Shown: positions 62,593-64,000 of the stretch, piece after piece
How the letters are laid out: every line of letters begins with the position of its first letter
Position numbering within the stretch: the first letter of the stretch is position 1
NCBI RefSeq assembly: GCF_002410825.1
Contig: NZ_DHOS01000070.1
Span: forward strand, 21,353-85,352
Source: Proteiniphilum sp. UBA5384
GTDB lineage: Bacteria > Bacteroidota > Bacteroidia > Bacteroidales > Dysgonomonadaceae
Direction: 5' to 3'
DNA length: 64,000 nt
Position numbers and translations under genes: made by a program
The notes under the pieces: model-generated
What the model saw: the letters and a program-made list of their open reading frames with translations, nothing else
Told to the model about the DNA's origin: nothing
Databases searched by the model: none

Positions 62593-62621
62593 TTTGTTTC
62601 AATAAAAAAATAGTATCTTTG
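62593..62621 (+). promoter_or_regulatory. Promoter of ssrA
   Basis: TTTG (62593-62596) and TATCTTTG (62614-62621) with a 17-base spacer, about 33 bases before the tmRNA 5' end. Confidence 0.6.
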
Positions 62622-62653
62622 TAATCTCCTTGAGCGCAGGGAGAAAGATACTC

Positions 62654-63056
62654 GGGGTTGACTGGTTTTGACAGCGGGTAGAAGAGGTTTGTAAGCATGC
62701 AGTGCGTTGTCGGTTTGCACTTTAATCTCAAACGTCAGACCATTAACTGGCAATAATAACAATTACGCTCTTGCTGCGTGATCGAAGTATAGTAGATCAA
62801 TCGCTTAATTCCGCCATTAGATGGCAGAACAAGACATCACCCGGAAGCTGTGGCTTCGAAGCATTCCGATCAGGTGGTGCAGGTAAATCGGAGATAGGAT
62901 AGGCGAGGCTTCGGCGCCTTTCTGAAATTAAGAAGATAAGGATGGAGTATGATGTCTTCAGTCGCGTTCCTTCCCGACAATCAAAATGAAGATAAGCATG
63001 TAGAAAGCGGATTGCTTCCTCGTTTGGACGAGGGTTCGAGTCCCTCCAGCTCCACA
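62654..63056 (+). ncRNA. ssrA: Transfer-messenger RNA (tmRNA)
   Basis: The 5' end GGGGTTGACTGG pairs with the 3' CCAGCTCC, forming the seven-pair acceptor stem, and the T-arm GACGAGGGTTCGAGTCCCTC precedes it. The tag reading frame runs from GGC (62749) to TGA (62779-62781) and encodes GNNNNYALAA, so the appended tag is Ala plus these residues. The ALAA end is the ClpXP degradation signal; clpP and clpX are also in this window. CCA is not fully encoded (the genome reads ACA). It rescues stalled ribosomes. Its 3' end is a common integration target. Confidence 0.95.
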
Positions 63057-63137
63057 ATTGTCACTGATTATTAGTGGTATATTGTATCTACACCCAATTT
63101 TACACCCAGAAATGTAAGGTTAGGTGTTTTGTTTTTA

Positions 63138-63653
63138 TCAATTACGAGAATCCCTATCTAGATTGAAGAACTCTTTAAAGTGGATACAATCAATCTGATA
63201 TTTTCCCTTTTTAAATACTATTTTGGTAGCGTAAATCAACTCATTAGGTAAAATATTAGAGTTCGTTTCTTCTTCTTTCCTTATTTCCGGTATATTCCAT
63301 TCCGACACTAACTTCATCATATATTTCGTAAAAAGAGGTTCATTTTTGCATTCAAAATCCCCTTGCTCGTTGGTACAAGAAAGTGTTTTGTTCTTATTCC
63401 AAATTGTAACTAGCATATTACCTTGAACGCCATACATTTCCAAAATGAATATAGTGTCATTTTGGGTTGAATACTCAAACTTATTCAAATAATCTAATTG
63501 CCTCCTGTAAAAATTGAGGGACTTTCCTATCATATCTTGACTTCCTTGACAAGCAGATATACTTTCATATATTTTTGAATTATATACTCGATTTTGAGTG
63601 CCACACCCCAATAAAATTAGAGCAAGCATTACATAGGATAAATAATTATTCAT
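63138..63653 (-). CDS. Small lipoprotein (possible immunity protein)
   Basis: 171 residues from ATG 63653; the frame extends upstream to 63716, into the preceding gene, but MNNYLSYVMLALILLGCGTQ begins a standard lipoprotein signal (lipid Cys about residue 17). The mature part is hydrophilic with Lys, Glu and Asn and two pairs of cysteines (LSCTNEQGDFECK). I recognise no family. Its start lies just four bases after the stop of the metallopeptidase tip, which is the usual place of an immunity gene for an RHS or polymorphic toxin. The immunity role is an inference. Confidence 0.6.
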   Translation of the reverse strand: MNNYLSYVMLALILLGCGTQNRVYNSKIYESISACQGSQDMIGKSLNFYRRQLDYLNKFEYSTQNDTIFILEMYGVQGNMLVTIWNKNKTLSCTNEQGDFECKNEPLFTKYMMKLVSEWNIPEIRKEEETNSNILPNELIYATKIVFKKGKYQIDCIHFKEFFNLDRDSRN

Positions 63654-63657
63654 GATA

Positions 63658-63978
63658 TTATCTCCCATACACAAATGGAGTTGGTAACAATGGGATACCA
63701 TTGGGCGAAACACCATTTGACTGCCTATAAAACATACTTGTTCTGCCTCTAATTATTCTTGTACTTTCTAAGCCAACGCGTGTTCCTGAACTTGCATCTA
63801 TTCCATAATGAGTTCGTAGTGGAATCCCATTTTCAGCTCTCAACTGATTTTCTATATGAGTTGCATATTTCTCAGAATTTGGTATTGTGACATTTCCTAC
63901 TGTAACCCATGGAGAATTATCAATGGTGCCGTTCCATGTATCCTGAATATGTGCCATCTCGTGCCCTAATCCAATATC
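63658..63978 (-). pseudogene. C-terminal metallopeptidase domain (RHS-toxin tip type), frameshifted and cut by the right edge
   Basis: The minus-strand frame reads DIGLGHEMAHIQDTWNGTID, with the zinc motif HEMAH (63949-63963), and continues SEKYATHIENQLRAENGIPL (63826-63885) and GIPLLPTPFVYGR to the stop at 63658. This order (HExxH, then Glu/His in EKYATHIENQLR) is like the M91-type peptidase domains at the end of RHS toxins. A TAA at 63979-63981 interrupts the frame just before the motif, while the next frame is open and reads RLLDEDKILD; one extra T would join them as ILDLGHEMAH. This is a real frameshift or a sequence error. The N-terminal part is outside the window. Confidence 0.6.
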
Positions 63979-64000
63979 TTATCTTCGTCAAGGAGCCTTT

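Noticed and set aside
62797..63057. 86-codon minus-strand frame beginning MWSWRDSNPRPN
   Set aside because: It is the antisense of the tmRNA; the WSWRDSNPRP start is a well-known false protein from the tRNA-like end.
1..64000. CRISPR array or tRNA genes
   Set aside because: No evenly spaced short repeats and no cloverleaf other than the tRNA-like part of tmRNA were seen on reading both strands by eye.

Overview
The window comes from a Bacteroidota chromosome, most likely order Bacteroidales and perhaps a Dysgonomonadaceae/Porphyromonadaceae relative (inference). Supporting signs are repeated -7 elements of the form TAnnTTTG, weak ribosome binding sites, a tmRNA with a tag ending NNNNYALAA, fimbrillin-like, DUF5689 and BACON lipoproteins, a TonB receptor, DUF3109 and DUF4468-like proteins, a carA-carB-carB cluster, and 3-keto-glycoside genes of the Bacteroides type.

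Left edge (1-4050): an integron-like cassette array. A tyrosine recombinase (2852-3922, +) points away from an array of promoterless minus-strand genes: a choloylglycine hydrolase-family protein, a metallo-beta-lactamase-fold lactonase-like protein, and a third ORF cut by the window edge. Each complete cassette starts with TTAGNNNN that is the exact reverse complement of the outer arm of its own downstream palindromic site, as expected of attC cassettes. A Bacteroidota promoter lies directly beside the putative attI crossover. The recombinase lacks the IntI-specific insertion, so this is a non-canonical integron. A truncated hemolysin III gene marks its right flank.

Housekeeping core (4.2-44.6 kb): clpB; dxs-trkA-trkH; recQ; clpP-clpX and tig; a CPBP protease and a DUF3109 protein; a TetR regulator followed by fabG and an RluA-type pseudouridine synthase; an aldo/keto reductase; a nucleotidyltransferase with a CNNM/CorC-type protein; galM-MFS-galK; carA with two tandem carB genes; an acyl-CoA synthetase; then DoxX, two Gfo/Idh/MocA oxidoreductases, a DUF1080 lipoprotein and a TIM-barrel lipoprotein, which together resemble a 3-keto-glycoside pathway.

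Mobile-element debris (44.7-45.6 kb): back-to-back fragments of an IS1182-type transposase, an RHS/YD-repeat protein and a MobV/Pre relaxase.

Accessory surface locus (46.0-55.1 kb): a fimbrillin-NUC1 nuclease lipoprotein, a fimbrillin/DUF5689/BACON lipoprotein, a TonB-dependent receptor, a DUF5689 lipoprotein and an endonuclease/exonuclease/phosphatase protein. This looks like a system for degrading and importing extracellular nucleic acid or phosphoesters (inference). Facing it is a compact minus-strand trio: a membrane protein, a subtilase without a signal peptide, and a small protein resembling an I9-type propeptide/inhibitor.

Right end (57.5-64 kb): a DUF4468-like protein, rpsP with a very long acidic tail, pdxB overlapping an NfnAB-type bifurcating transhydrogenase pair, tmRNA (ssrA), then a frameshifted HExxH metallopeptidase C-terminus (probable RHS toxin tip) followed by a lipoprotein that could be its immunity protein.
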